From Isoptericola sp. AK164 (GTDB lineage: Bacteria > Actinomycetota > Actinomycetes > Actinomycetales > Cellulomonadaceae): a DNA stretch of 64,000 nucleotides. The DNA lies in assembly GCF_029643425.1 (NCBI RefSeq), contig NZ_CP119106.1:310001-374000 (forward strand), read 5' to 3'. A program made the position numbers and the translations under genes. This document shows positions 1 through 10,743 of the stretch, piece after piece. Position 1 is the first letter of the stretch; each line of letters starts with the position of its first letter. Under the pieces are notes generated by a model, which searched no databases, had not been told where the DNA came from, and saw nothing but the letters and a program-made list of their open reading frames with translations.

Positions 1-152
1 ACGGCGTGGCGCAGCGCGGTCAGCTCGGCGACCTGCGCCGTCCCGTCGGCGGCGCCGCCGGAGTCGAAGCGGCCGGAGCCATGGGCGACCCATGCCCAGC
101 CGATCGCGTCGCCGTCGGTCGGGCAGGAGCCGTCGGTGCTGACAATGATCAC
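1..152 (-). CDS. Ribonuclease H-like protein, 5' part only (runs off window start)
   Basis: The minus-strand frame beginning with GTG at 152 reads VIIVSTDGSCPTDG, then a GWAWV strand, then AQVAELTAL. This is the start of an RNase HI fold: the first catalytic Asp in the TDGS strand and the second catalytic Glu in the AEL helix are both present at the usual distance of about 40 residues. RNase HI cleaves the RNA strand of RNA/DNA hybrids. A GAGGGA ribosome-binding site sits 7 bases ahead of the GTG. Only 50 residues are visible, so the remaining catalytic residues and any C-terminal fusion cannot be judged. Confidence 0.7.
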   Translation of the reverse strand, partial: MIIVSTDGSCPTDGDAIGWAWVAHGSGRFDSGGAADGTAQVAELTALRHA

Positions 153-364
153 GCCGGTGTCCCTCGGAGTCCGCGGATGCTGTCGCGTGTCGGGCGACGG
201 GTTCCATTGTGCCTTCTCCCGGTGACATCCAGGTGAATCCTCCGGGTGCGGATCTGCGGGCGTCCGGCTCGCGGAGGTCCGCAACCCTCCCGGGCGGTCC
301 CGGCAACCGTCGGCGGCGACCACCGGAACGCACGGACCGCCGTCGGACGCCATGATGGTGCCCC

Positions 365-1453
365 ATGGACGCGACCACGCCTGCCCGCACGCCGGCCGAG
401 ATCCGCCGGTGGCGACGCTACCTCGCCGCCGAGCGCGCCGAGGCCGCCGTCTACCGCGACCTCGCCTCGCGGCGCACCGGCGAGGATCGCGAGATCCTGC
501 TCGCCCTCGCGGCGGCCGAGAAGCGGCACGAGCAGCACTGGCTGGACCTGCTCGGCGACGACGTCGGCATGCCGCTCCAGGGCGACCTGCGCACCCGGAC
601 GCTGGCCTTCCTGGCGCGCCGGCTGGGCGGGGTCTTCGTGCTGGCGCTCGTGCAGCGCGCCGAGTCGCGGTCCAGCTACGCCGACGACGACCACGCCACC
701 GCGCAGATGGCCGCCGACGAGCAGATCCACGAGGAGGTCGTGCGCAGCCTGGCGACCCGCGGCCGCAACCGGCTCTCCGGCTCCTTCCGCGCCGCCGTCT
801 TCGGGGCGAACGACGGCCTCGTGTCCAACCTCGCGCTCGTGCTCGGCATCGGCGCCGCCGGCGTGACGACCGGGACCGTGCTGCTGACCGGCCTGGCCGG
901 ACTGCTCGCCGGCGCCCTGTCCATGGGCGCCGGAGAGTACGTGTCGGTGCGCTCCCAGCGCGAGCTGCTGCAGGCCTCGACGCCGGACCCCTCGGCGACC
1001 GACGCGCTGCCGGATCTGGACGTCGACGCCAACGAGCTGGCGCTCGTCTACCGGGCGCGCGGGATGGAGGCGTCCGAGGCGGAGGCCCGTGCCGACCGCG
1101 TGCTGGCACGGCTGGAGGCCACCGGCGTGGTCGAGGGCATCGTCGACGACGCCGAGCCCGACGACCACGAGACGCACGGCACCGCCTGGGGCGCGGCGGT
1201 GTCCAGCTTCTTCTTCTTCGCCTCCGGCGCGATCGTGCCGGTCCTGCCGTACCTGGTCGGGCTCACGGGCACCGTCGCCGTGCTGGTCGCCAGCGTGCTC
1301 GTCGGCGTGTGCCTGATCGTCACCGGTGCGGTGACGGGGCTGCTGTCGGGGACGTCGCCGATCACCCGGGCGGTGCGTCAGCTGCTCATCGGCTTCGGCG
1401 CCGCCGGTGCCACCTACCTGCTCGGCCTGGCGTTCGGCACGAGCGTCGCCTGA
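365..1453 (+). CDS. Ferritin-like/VIT1 fusion, membrane iron or manganese transporter (MbfA type)
   Basis: The 362-residue protein has two parts. Residues 10-140 are a rubrerythrin-like helical domain with E26, the pair E52-x-x-H55 and E119-x-x-H122, the pattern of di-iron ligands. Residues 145-362 are a VIT1/CCC1 domain starting FRAAVFGANDGLVSN and ending in hydrophobic helices. Such fusions (MbfA, 'erythrin-VIT1') are known as membrane-bound ferritins that export iron or manganese and protect against peroxide. It is divergent from the RNase H gene with a 212-bp gap, and a GNAT gene follows after 12 bases, so they may share a transcript. The metal is not determined by sequence. The start is ATG 365; no strong ribosome-binding site is visible. 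Confidence 0.88.
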   Translation: MDATTPARTPAEIRRWRRYLAAERAEAAVYRDLASRRTGEDREILLALAAAEKRHEQHWLDLLGDDVGMPLQGDLRTRTLAFLARRLGGVFVLALVQRAESRSSYADDDHATAQMAADEQIHEEVVRSLATRGRNRLSGSFRAAVFGANDGLVSNLALVLGIGAAGVTTGTVLLTGLAGLLAGALSMGAGEYVSVRSQRELLQASTPDPSATDALPDLDVDANELALVYRARGMEASEAEARADRVLARLEATGVVEGIVDDAEPDDHETHGTAWGAAVSSFFFFASGAIVPVLPYLVGLTGTVAVLVASVLVGVCLIVTGAVTGLLSGTSPITRAVRQLLIGFGAAGATYLLGLAFGTSVA

Positions 1454-1465
1454 CGAAGGAGTAGA

Positions 1466-1825
1466 TTGCCTCGGGTGTCATCCCCAGTCGACGTGGACAT
1501 CCACCACGACCCCGAGCACGGACGGTACGAGGCACGGATCGCCGGTCCCCCGGGTTCGGCCGCGGAGGACGCGCACGCGATCGGCGTCCTGCGCTACCAC
1601 CGCGAGGGCGACGTCGTGGTGATCCCCGGGACCGTCGTCGTCCCCGAGCACCGCGGTCACGGGGTCGCCGACGCCCTGGTCCGGCGCGCGCTGGACGACG
1701 TCGCCGCCGCGGGAGCGACGGTGCGACCGGACTGCTGGTTCGTCGAGACGTGGCTGCGGCACCACCCCGACTACCAGCACCTGCGGTGGCCGCAGGACTC
1801 GTCCGGCGGCAGCATGGACGCATGA
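1466..1825 (+). CDS. Small GNAT-family N-acetyltransferase (YjdJ-like)
   Basis: This 119-residue protein has the acetyl-CoA-binding signature VVPEHRGHGVADALVRRAL near residues 58-76 and the C-terminal HHPDYQHL segment typical of the short YjdJ/Gcn5-related acyltransferases. The start is TTG 1466, chosen because a GAAGGAG sequence lies 4 bases upstream; no better ATG or GTG exists. It sits 12 bases behind the VIT1 gene and overlaps the next GNAT gene by 4 bases. The substrate is unknown. The two consecutive GNATs resemble one another and probably arose by duplication. Confidence 0.8.
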   Translation: MPRVSSPVDVDIHHDPEHGRYEARIAGPPGSAAEDAHAIGVLRYHREGDVVVIPGTVVVPEHRGHGVADALVRRALDDVAAAGATVRPDCWFVETWLRHHPDYQHLRWPQDSSGGSMDA

Positions 1826-2118
1826 CCGACACCCCTGCCGTGACCGTCCGCGACGACCCGGAGCGGGGCGTCTTCCTGGCCGTGCTCGACGACGGCACCG
1901 AGGCCGGCGGGGCGTACTACCGCCACGCCGACGGCGTCGTGACCTTCACGCACACCGAGGTGCCCTCCGACTACGAGGGCCAGGGCGTCGGGTCCACGCT
2001 CGCCCGCGGTGCCCTGGACGCCGTGCGCGAGCGCGGCGAACGGGTCGTGGCGGAGTGCCCGTTCATCAAGGCCTACGTCGAACGGCACCCCGAGTACCAG
2101 GACCTGCTCGCCGCGTAG
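1822..2118 (+). CDS. Small GNAT-family N-acetyltransferase (YjdJ-like), second copy
   Basis: The 98-residue protein carries PSDYEGQGVGSTLARGAL, the pyrophosphate-binding loop of GNAT enzymes, followed by CPFIKAYVERHPEYQDLL, the characteristic end of the YjdJ-like group. It starts at an ATG overlapping the stop codon of the preceding gene (ATGA), showing translational coupling. Relative to its neighbour it is a compact version with the same order of elements. A strong hairpin follows its stop codon. Acetyl acceptor unknown. Confidence 0.85.
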   Translation: MTDTPAVTVRDDPERGVFLAVLDDGTEAGGAYYRHADGVVTFTHTEVPSDYEGQGVGSTLARGALDAVRERGERVVAECPFIKAYVERHPEYQDLLAA

Positions 2119-2120
2119 TC

Positions 2121-2149
2121 CCGCTGCGGGCCGGACCGGCCCGCAGCGG
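2121..2149. terminator. Bidirectional terminator hairpin between convergent GNAT and pgm
   Basis: CCGCTGCGGGCCGG at 2121-2134 pairs perfectly with 2136-2149 around a minimal loop. It lies in the 37-bp gap between the stop codons of two convergent genes, so it can end transcription from both sides. No U-tract is present, as is common in such genomes. Confidence 0.7.
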
Positions 2150-2155
2150 CGACGG

Positions 2156-3841
<1,686 letters not shown>

Positions 3842-3899
3842 GCTTCGATCTTGCCAGCAGGGGCGCGGTGTGTCTCCCCTGGACGGCGGGTAAGACGGG

Positions 3900-5501
3900 T
3901 CAGGACTCCTCGACGCGGCCACGGGCCGGTGCGTCCGTCTCGACGGGCCGCCGCAGCGCCCGGGTGACCAGCACCAGCGCGAGGAGCACCACGAGCGTCA
4001 CGAGGAGCCCGAGGGCGGTCCCGGCCCCGAGGGCGATCGCGACGTAGCCGGTCAGCGCCGCCACGGCCGCGCCGCCGGCGTACGGCAGCTGGGTCAGCAC
4101 GTGCGTGATGACGTTCGCCCCGGCGCCGGTGGAGGACAGGATGGTCGTGTCGGAGATCGGCGAGCTGTGGTCGCCGAGGACGGCGCCTGCCAGCACGGCG
4201 CCGAGGGCCGGCAGCAGCAGGTCCGGCTCGCCCAGGCTGTTCATGATGCCGCCCACCAGGGGCAGCAGGAGGGCGAACGAGCCCCACGAGGTGCCGGTGG
4301 CGAAAGCCATCGCCGCCGCCAGCACGAACACGACCGGCACCAGCCAGGAGGCCGCCAGGTTCGCGTCCTCGACGAGGCCGCCCAGGTAGGCACCGGTGCC
4401 GAGCTGGTCGATGAGGCCGGTGAGCATCCAGGCCAGGACGAGGATGCTCACGGCCGGCCACATGGAGCGCAGGCCCTCGACCCAGCCCCGGCCGAAGTGC
4501 CGGGCCGCGAACGCCGGGTTCGGGCCCGTGTAGCGCAGGTAGTAGAAGACGGCGGCGGCCAGACCGAGCACGCCGCCGACGAGCAGCGCCGCGCTCGTGT
4601 CCGTCGCGGCGAGGATCTCCACGGGGTCCCAGGTGCCGGCCGCGGCGTACCCGGTCCACACGATGCCGGCGAAGACACCGACGACCAGCAGCACGAACGG
4701 GACCACGAGCGCCCGCTTGGCACCGGGGTGGTGGACGGGCAGGTCCTCGGCGAGTCGGCCGGGGATGTCGTCGTCGGGGTCGAACGGCTGGTCCTCGTGG
4801 ACGGCGCGGTGCTCCTCGCGGCGCATGGGGCCGACGTCGAGCCGCAGCAGGACGGCGAGCCACACGGTCACCGCTGCGGCGATCGCGTAGTAGTTCGCGG
4901 CGGCCGCGCCGAGGAACGCCTGCACGCTGGAGGCCGTGATCGCCGAGGCCGCGACGATCGGGGCGAGGATCCCCATGATGTAGGCGCCCCAGCTCGAGAA
5001 CGGCGCGAGCACCGCGACCGGCGCCGACGTCGAGTCGATGATGTACGCCAGCTTGGCCCGCGAGACGCGGTGGCGGTCCGTGACCGGGCGCGAGGCCTGC
5101 CCCACGGCGAGCGCGTTGAAGTAGTCGTCGATGAAGATGACGATGCCCATGATCGCCGGGAGCAGCTGGGCGCCTCGTCGGGTCCGGATGCGTACGACGG
5201 CCCAGTCGGCGAAGGCCTTGGTCCCGCCCGACATCATGATCAGGGCCGCGATCACGCCGAGGACCAGCGTGAACACCAGGATGTAGACGTACCAGGTGTT
5301 CACCGCGCCGTCGACCCAGAAGATGACGGCGAAGGACTCCCCGACCAGCCGCAGCGTCTCCAGCGGGTTCAGGTCGGCCACCAGCAGGGCGGCCGCCAGG
5401 ACGCCGGCGCCGAGGCTCAGCAGCACTCTCTTGGTGAGGATCACCAGGGCGATGGCCAGCACCGGTGGGACGAGCGTCAGGATCGGGTAGTTCTCGAGCA
5501 C
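3900..5501 (-). CDS. NhaC-family Na+/H+ antiporter
   Basis: This 533-residue polytopic membrane protein has the NhaC hallmarks: an FIDDYFNAL motif in an early helix, [14 protein letters not shown] and [16 protein letters not shown] in the second half, and about 12 hydrophobic segments. A hydrophilic stretch near residues 225-255 separates the two halves. The family exchanges sodium for protons, or in some members couples malate/lactate exchange. The start is GTG 5501 with GAGGAGA 4 bases ahead. It ends 58 bases before the pgm start, on the same strand, and is divergent from the sigma-factor gene. Together with the Mrp operon at 49-56 kb it gives the window two independent sodium/proton systems. 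Confidence 0.88.
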   Translation of the reverse strand: MLENYPILTLVPPVLAIALVILTKRVLLSLGAGVLAAALLVADLNPLETLRLVGESFAVIFWVDGAVNTWYVYILVFTLVLGVIAALIMMSGGTKAFADWAVVRIRTRRGAQLLPAIMGIVIFIDDYFNALAVGQASRPVTDRHRVSRAKLAYIIDSTSAPVAVLAPFSSWGAYIMGILAPIVAASAITASSVQAFLGAAAANYYAIAAAVTVWLAVLLRLDVGPMRREEHRAVHEDQPFDPDDDIPGRLAEDLPVHHPGAKRALVVPFVLLVVGVFAGIVWTGYAAAGTWDPVEILAATDTSAALLVGGVLGLAAAVFYYLRYTGPNPAFAARHFGRGWVEGLRSMWPAVSILVLAWMLTGLIDQLGTGAYLGGLVEDANLAASWLVPVVFVLAAAMAFATGTSWGSFALLLPLVGGIMNSLGEPDLLLPALGAVLAGAVLGDHSSPISDTTILSSTGAGANVITHVLTQLPYAGGAAVAALTGYVAIALGAGTALGLLVTLVVLLALVLVTRALRRPVETDAPARGRVEES

Positions 5502-5645
5502 GACGTCTCCTCGCGGCCGGATGGCACGACGCTAGGGCCACGGGGCGCATCCGGCATCCCGACGGGACGAGCACGGCCGATCAGGCAACCCTGGCCGGGC
5601 CCGGTCCGTGTTCCCGGTGTGACTGCCGTGCGAGAGGATCCGTCC

Positions 5646-6209
5646 GTGCCCGAGCCATGGACCCCGGTGGTCGTCGCGCGACCCGGAGAGCGGAGCAGCC
5701 GCGACGCCGAGTTCACGGCGTTCATGGCGGAGGCCGAACCCGTGCTGGGCCGCACCGCCTACCTGCTCACCGGCAACCGGCACCGCGCCGAGGAGCTCGT
5801 GCAGCAGGCGCTGGTGCGGACCTACGTCGCCTGGCCACGGGCGCGGTCCCGCGACCCGCTCGCCTATGCCCGACGTGTGCTGGCCAACGCGCGGATCGAC
5901 ACGTGGCGGAAGCATCGTCGCGAGGTCCTGCTCGCTCCCGACGACCTGCCGCACGGGCGGCACGGCGGAGCGGACGGCGGGCACGCGGAGCGTGACCTGC
6001 TCGTGCGTGCCCTTGCCCGGCTGCCGGAGCAGCGCCGCCGTGTCGTCGTCCTGCGCTACCTCGTCGACCTGGGGGAGCGGGAGGTCGCCGAGGACCTCGG
6101 GATCAGCGTCGGCGCGGTCAAGTCCGCGGCGTCGCGAGGACTCGCGCAGCTGAGAGGCGTGCTGGACGCGAACGCAGGGACGACGGCGGAGACGGAGGGC
6201 GCGCGATGA
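5646..6209 (+). CDS. SigE-family ECF RNA polymerase sigma factor
   Basis: The 187-residue protein has a region 2 helix set (FMAEAEPVLGRTAYLL ... AEELVQQALVRTYVAWPR) for core and -10 binding and a region 4 helix-turn-helix (REVAEDLGISVGAVKSAASRGLAQLR) for -35 recognition. This is the compact SigE-type ECF group common in actinobacteria. The start is GTG 5646, chosen because GAGAGGA lies 7 bases upstream; two earlier in-frame GTGs (5619, 5628) lack this. The last codon overlaps the next gene's ATG (ATGA), and that gene encodes a membrane protein likely to act as its partner or anti-sigma factor. Confidence 0.9.
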   Translation: MPEPWTPVVVARPGERSSRDAEFTAFMAEAEPVLGRTAYLLTGNRHRAEELVQQALVRTYVAWPRARSRDPLAYARRVLANARIDTWRKHRREVLLAPDDLPHGRHGGADGGHAERDLLVRALARLPEQRRRVVVLRYLVDLGEREVAEDLGISVGAVKSAASRGLAQLRGVLDANAGTTAETEGAR

Positions 6210-7549
6210 ACGACGAGCAGCTGATCGAGACGATGCGGGCGATGTCGTCGTCGACGCCCGCCGTCCGGGTCGACCGGGAACGGGTGCTCGCCCGGGGACG
6301 CCGCCGGCGGACGGTGCGTGCGGCGGGGATCGCGGGGGCGGCCGGGATGCTGTGCACCGGTCTGGTCGTCGGTGCGCTGGCCTGGCAGGTCCCGGACGGG
6401 GGGCCGACCCCGGTCCCGGCTCCCGCCGCCTCGACGTCCGCGCCGGAGCCGGAGTCCGACTCGTCGGCCGACACCGCGGAGGAGCCGACCTCGTGGGAGA
6501 CGTACCCGGCGTCGCCGGACGACGGGGAGCACGGGGTCGTCGACCACGAGCACGGCACGATCCGGCTGCCGGAGGACGACTGGGTGCTGACGGCGGCGGA
6601 GCAGGCCGTGGTCGACACCGCCCAGCAGTACCTGCAGATCGAGTGCCTCACGGACCTGGGGCTCGGGGACGAGGTCGAGTTCGTCGGCCCGGTGCCTCCC
6701 TACGACGAGCGCCGGCGCGGCCTCGGCCTCTGGTCCGAAGAGGACCTCGAGCGGGACTACGACGTGGTCGTGGACCGCGGCGCGTTCTGGTTCGGGTACC
6801 AGGACGACGACCCCCGTCTGAACGACACCACGGTGTCCGGCGACGACCCGTCCGTGCCGGCGGCACGGTGGCAGGGCTGCTCCGACGAGGCCGAGAGCCG
6901 ACTGCGGGGGATGAGTCCGCAGCAGTGGCGTGAGTCCGCGTGGTCCGCGGGCACCGGTGGCCGGCCGGACCTGGCCGTGTATCTCGGGACCTCGTTCCGG
7001 ACCGAGGAGACCATGCAGAACCTCGAGCCGGACGTGCGTCGGGTCGCTCGTCAGGCCCGCGAGATCGTCGTCGAGTGGGAGCAGTGCATCGCGTCCGAGG
7101 GGCTGAGGGCGACCGACGCCCAGGCGATGGTCCCGGACGGTCTGCACGACTTCGAGGCCGGGTACACCCGCGAGCAGCGTCAGGTGCGGGCGGACATCGC
7201 CGAGTGGGTGGCCGAGCGCGAGGCGGCCGCCGAACCGCAGCGTGCTCCGGCCGAGTGGCCGCCACCGGAGCTGGGGTACTCCGCCGAGGAGACGGCGTTC
7301 CTCGACGAGCCCGAGCCGCTTCCTGTGCTCGTCGGGACCGCCGAGGAGCGCCAGCGCGTGGCCGAGGTCGACATCCGCTGCAAGCAGACCCTCGGCACGG
7401 TGCAGCGGCTCGCGGACCTCGACGCCGCGGTACAGGTCGAGTACATCGCCGACAACCCGGAGTACTTCGAGAGCCGCCGCGAGATCAGCCGCCGGATGCT
7501 GGCCAACGCGCAGGACGTCCTCGCCCGGGCCGGCGTCGAGATGCCGTGA
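6206..7549 (+). CDS. Single-pass membrane protein coupled to the SigE-type sigma factor (putative anti-sigma/sensor)
   Basis: The protein has 447 residues: a short cytoplasmic N terminus (1-37) that begins MNDEQLIETMRAMSSSTP, an Arg-rich stop, one transmembrane helix at about 38-60, a Pro/Ser/Glu linker, and a large acidic extracytoplasmic domain. The position right after an ECF sigma factor, with translational overlap, and the N-terminal segment match the membrane partners of SigE-type sigma factors. No zinc anti-sigma motif (HxxxCxxC) is present, so its inhibitory activity is inferred from context only. The outer domain has several conserved-looking Cys (near IECL, QGCS, EQCI, IRCK) that could form disulfides. 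I do not recognise its fold. Confidence 0.72.
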   Translation: MNDEQLIETMRAMSSSTPAVRVDRERVLARGRRRRTVRAAGIAGAAGMLCTGLVVGALAWQVPDGGPTPVPAPAASTSAPEPESDSSADTAEEPTSWETYPASPDDGEHGVVDHEHGTIRLPEDDWVLTAAEQAVVDTAQQYLQIECLTDLGLGDEVEFVGPVPPYDERRRGLGLWSEEDLERDYDVVVDRGAFWFGYQDDDPRLNDTTVSGDDPSVPAARWQGCSDEAESRLRGMSPQQWRESAWSAGTGGRPDLAVYLGTSFRTEETMQNLEPDVRRVARQAREIVVEWEQCIASEGLRATDAQAMVPDGLHDFEAGYTREQRQVRADIAEWVAEREAAAEPQRAPAEWPPPELGYSAEETAFLDEPEPLPVLVGTAEERQRVAEVDIRCKQTLGTVQRLADLDAAVQVEYIADNPEYFESRREISRRMLANAQDVLARAGVEMP

Positions 7550-7554
7550 GGGCT

Positions 7555-7575
7555 CCGGACGGCGCGTCCGTCCGG
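7555..7575. terminator. Terminator hairpin after the sigma factor operon
   Basis: CCGGACGG at 7555-7562 and CCGTCCGG at 7568-7575 form a perfect 8-bp stem with a 5-base loop, right after the stop codon at 7549 and before the stop of the convergent small gene. Confidence 0.55.
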
Positions 7576-7586
7576 ACGCTCACGGA

Positions 7587-7778
7587 TCAGCCGGCGTCGA
7601 ACCGGTCGTGCTCGTCGGTCTCCTCGTAGCCCGCGTCCACCTCGACCTGAGGTCCCTTGAACCGCGGGTCCGTCACCGTCGGTTCGTGGGCCAGCAGCAG
7701 CCGTGCGAACGCGTTGGGCGGGATGTGTCGGGCGGGCCGGTCGTGCCGCGGCTCCTGCTCCGGCGCGTGGGTCGTCAT
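7587..7778 (-). CDS. Small hypothetical protein, 63 residues
   Basis: A short frame with an excellent ribosome-binding site (AAAGGAGG, 5 bases before ATG 7778) encodes a hydrophilic 63-residue protein containing RHIPPNAFARLLLAHEP and an acidic C terminus (YEETDEHDRFDAG). The strong translation signal makes it likely to be real. It has no membrane segment or recognisable domain. It lies between the sigma-factor operon and the secreted M23 peptidase and points toward the former. Function unknown. Confidence 0.6.
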   Translation of the reverse strand: MTTHAPEQEPRHDRPARHIPPNAFARLLLAHEPTVTDPRFKGPQVEVDAGYEETDEHDRFDAG

Positions 7779-7911
7779 CGTCGCCTCCTTTGCCGGTCCC
7801 TTCCAGACTAGGCCCGCGAGGCGCCTGGGCGCGCGTGGTTGCGCAGAGCGACTTACCGTGCTCGAGGCGGGCGTCCCGATCCGTCACCGACGAGGCGACG
7901 GAGACGGTCGC

Positions 7912-9132
7912 ATGGTCCAGCTCAGCAGTCTCTCGCGCAGGAGTGCCGCCCTGCTGCTCGCAGCCGCCGTCGTGCTGGCGCCCGCCGCGGTGGACGTCGC
8001 GGTGGCACCTCCCGCCGACGCCGCCGCGAGGCCGGTGGCGGCTCCGCTGAAGAACGACACCTACGTGCTGTCCTCGTACTACGGCCCGCGGTGCATGCCG
8101 GTGCGTTCGGCCTCGGCGTTCCACCGGGGCCAGGACCTGGGGGCCGCCCGCGGCACCGACGTCCGGGCCGTGGCCCGGGGAACGGTGCGGCGCGCCGGCG
8201 CCGTGCGTGGCTTCGGTCAGTGGGTCGTCGTCGACCACACGATCGACGGCGTGCGGTTCTCCTCCCTGTACGCGCACCTGATCGACGGCGACCGGCGCGT
8301 GAAGGCAGGTCAGCGGGTCAGCAAGGGACAGCACATCGGCGACGTCGGCTCGACGGGCACGTCGACCAGCCCCCACCTGCACCTGGAGATCTGGCGCGGG
8401 GGCTACGGCACCGGCCGGACCGTCGACCCCCTGCGGTTCCTCGAGAGACGGGGCATCGACCTGACGACGAGGTCGATCCGCAACTACTCCCGGTCGGTGC
8501 CTTCGTCCTGCCGGTACTACACCGCCGCCAAGGTCAACTTCCGCACCGGCCCCGGGACGGGGTACCGGGTGATCCGCGAGCTGCAGTCCAACGTGACCCT
8601 CGGGGCGCTGCCCGGTGACGAGTCGGGCGTCTGGCGCAAGGTCACCCGCTCCGGGCGCACCGGGTGGATCCACCGCGACTACGTCTCCCCGGGCTACACG
8701 TCCCAGGGGACCCGCTACGTCCTGGCCGGGTCGCTCAACCTGCGTTCGGGGCCCTCGACGTCGCACCGGGTCAAGCGTGCTCTGCCCCACGACGCGAAGG
8801 TCGCCCTGCTGCGCACCGGATACCGCAACGGCGTGTGGCAGCGGGTCCGCCACGGCGGCACCAACGGCTGGGTGTCGGCGCGCTACCTGGCCCTGAACCG
8901 CGACGGGGCCCGCATCGTGCCGAAGTCGTCGGGACGCACGTACGCCTGGGTCGACACCAGCACGCTCAACCTGCGGTCCGGCCCCTCGGCCTCCGACCGG
9001 GTGCGGCTGAAGCTCCGTCGCGACGAACGCGTGCGCCAGCTGGAGCGGGTCAGGGACGGCTGGGTGAAGGTGCGCCACGACGGCAGGACGGGCTACGTGG
9101 CAGCGCGCTACCTGACCTCGTCCCGGCCCTGA
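7912..9132 (+). CDS. Secreted M23 (LytM-type) peptidase with three SH3b domains
   Basis: A Sec signal peptide (residues 1-39, ending in ADAAA) precedes a lysostaphin-type zinc metallopeptidase domain (about 45-185). Its ligands are visible as H71-x-x-x-D75 and the HLH pair H155/H157. Three bacterial SH3 domains follow at about 201-262, 268-328 and 344-402, each with the NFRTGP/NLRSGP and GW motifs. Such enzymes cut peptide cross-bridges in peptidoglycan, with SH3b domains binding the wall. I chose ATG 7912 because it starts the signal peptide and GGAG lies 8 bases ahead; the frame is open further upstream but that part is not signal-like. It is convergent with purB. Confidence 0.92.
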   Translation: MVQLSSLSRRSAALLLAAAVVLAPAAVDVAVAPPADAAARPVAAPLKNDTYVLSSYYGPRCMPVRSASAFHRGQDLGAARGTDVRAVARGTVRRAGAVRGFGQWVVVDHTIDGVRFSSLYAHLIDGDRRVKAGQRVSKGQHIGDVGSTGTSTSPHLHLEIWRGGYGTGRTVDPLRFLERRGIDLTTRSIRNYSRSVPSSCRYYTAAKVNFRTGPGTGYRVIRELQSNVTLGALPGDESGVWRKVTRSGRTGWIHRDYVSPGYTSQGTRYVLAGSLNLRSGPSTSHRVKRALPHDAKVALLRTGYRNGVWQRVRHGGTNGWVSARYLALNRDGARIVPKSSGRTYAWVDTSTLNLRSGPSASDRVRLKLRRDERVRQLERVRDGWVKVRHDGRTGYVAARYLTSSRP

Positions 9133-9163
9133 CGACCGGGCCCGTACCGACCCGGCACGCGGC

Positions 9164-10639
9164 TCAGTCCAGGTAGTCGTCCACGAGCCGCGCCGCGATG
9201 CCCGTGTACGCCGCCGGGGTGAGCTCGGCCAGCCGCGCCGCGACGTCGTCGGGCAGCCCGAGACCGCCGACGAACTCGCGCATGCGCTCCTGGTCGACCC
9301 GGTTCCCGCGGGTGAGCTCCTTGAGGCGCTCGTACGGGTTCTCCATGCCCTCGACGCCGGCCACGGACGCCGCGCGCATCGCCGACTGCACGGGCTCGCC
9401 CAGGACCTCCCAGTTCTCGTCGAGGTCGGCGGCCATGAGGTCGGCGTTGACGGCGAGCGCCTGCAGACCGCGGCGCACGTTGTCGATGGCGAGCAGCGAG
9501 TGGCCGAACGCGGGACCGATGTTGCGCTGCGTCGTGGAGTCCGTCAGGTCGCGCTGCAGGCGGCTCGTCACGAGCGTGGCGCTGAGCGTGTCGAGGAGCG
9601 AGCAGGAGATCTCGAGGTTCGCCTCGGCGTTCTCGAACCGGATCGGGTTGACCTTGTGCGGCATCGTCGAGGACCCCGTGGCCCCCGCGACGGGGATCTG
9701 GGTGAAGAAGCCCATCGAGATGTACGTCCACACGTCGGTGGCCAGGTTGTGCAGGATCCGGTTGAACCGCGCGACGTCCGCGTAGACCTCGGCCTGCCAG
9801 TCGTGGGACTCGATCTGCGTCGTCAGCGGGTTCCAGGTCAGCCCGAGGTGCTCGACGAACCCGCGCGAGACCGCCGGCCAGTCGGCGTCCGGGACGGCGA
9901 CCGTGTGCGCGCCGAAGGTGCCGGTGGCGCCGTTGAGCTTGCCGAGGAACTCGGCCCCCTCGATGCGGCGCAGCTGGCGGCGCAGGCGGTGCGTGAGCAC
10001 CGCGAGCTCCTTGCCCATCGTGGTCGGGGTGGCCGGCTGGCCGTGGGTGCGGCTCAGCATCGGCACCTCGGCGTGCTCGCGGGCCATGTCGGCGAGCTGG
10101 TCGGCCAGCGCGGTGGCGGCCGGGAGCCACACCTCGGTGACGGCGTCGCGCACCATGAGCGCGTAGGACAGGTTGTTGACGTCCTCGGAGGTGCAGGCGA
10201 AGTGCACCAGCTCGCTCACGGCGGGCAGGTTCGTCTCCCCGAGGACCTCGGGGGCGTCGGCGATGCGGCGCTTGATGAAGTACTCGACCGCCTTGACGTC
10301 GTGCACCGTCTCGCGCTCGATGGCGCCGAGCTCGGCGATCTCCGTGGCGCCGAACGTCGCGGGGATCGCGCGCAGGTAGGTGATCTCGGTGTCGGTCAGC
10401 GTCGGGGCGCCGGGCACCACGGGGCCGCGGACGACACCCTGGGCGGACTCGGTGCCGTTGCACAGCGTGATCAGCCACTCGACCTCGACGTGCAGGCGCT
10501 CGCGGTTCAGGGCCGCCTCGCTGAGGTGGTCGACCAGCGGGCCGACGGCGGAGCGGTAGCGGCCGTCGAGAGGGCCGAGGGCGATCGGCGGGGTGACGTC
10601 GGCCAGGGACACACGGGTGGGCTGCGCAGTGGAGGTCAC
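9164..10639 (-). CDS. purB: Adenylosuccinate lyase
   Basis: PurB cleaves fumarate from SAICAR and from adenylosuccinate in purine synthesis. The 491-residue protein has the fumarase/aspartase-superfamily signature GSSTMPHKVNP (flexible catalytic Ser loop), LSRTHGQPATPTTMGKE in the middle and TSEDVNNL near residue 130. Length and motifs match the E. coli-type PurB rather than the shorter B. subtilis type. The start is GTG 10639, preceded at 9 bases by GGGAGA; an ATG nine bases upstream would lie on top of that site. It stands alone here and is divergent from the small helical gene at 10744. Confidence 0.95.
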   Translation of the reverse strand: MTSTAQPTRVSLADVTPPIALGPLDGRYRSAVGPLVDHLSEAALNRERLHVEVEWLITLCNGTESAQGVVRGPVVPGAPTLTDTEITYLRAIPATFGATEIAELGAIERETVHDVKAVEYFIKRRIADAPEVLGETNLPAVSELVHFACTSEDVNNLSYALMVRDAVTEVWLPAATALADQLADMAREHAEVPMLSRTHGQPATPTTMGKELAVLTHRLRRQLRRIEGAEFLGKLNGATGTFGAHTVAVPDADWPAVSRGFVEHLGLTWNPLTTQIESHDWQAEVYADVARFNRILHNLATDVWTYISMGFFTQIPVAGATGSSTMPHKVNPIRFENAEANLEISCSLLDTLSATLVTSRLQRDLTDSTTQRNIGPAFGHSLLAIDNVRRGLQALAVNADLMAADLDENWEVLGEPVQSAMRAASVAGVEGMENPYERLKELTRGNRVDQERMREFVGGLGLPDDVAARLAELTPAAYTGIAARLVDDYLD

Positions 10640-10743
10640 GCCCGGCATTCTCCCACGGGCGCCCTCCACCCCCAGGGGTGGGTGTCCACAGTGCGGGCGA
10701 CGGGGCGGACGACGGTGCGGCGACCGCCCCTAGCGTCCCCGGC

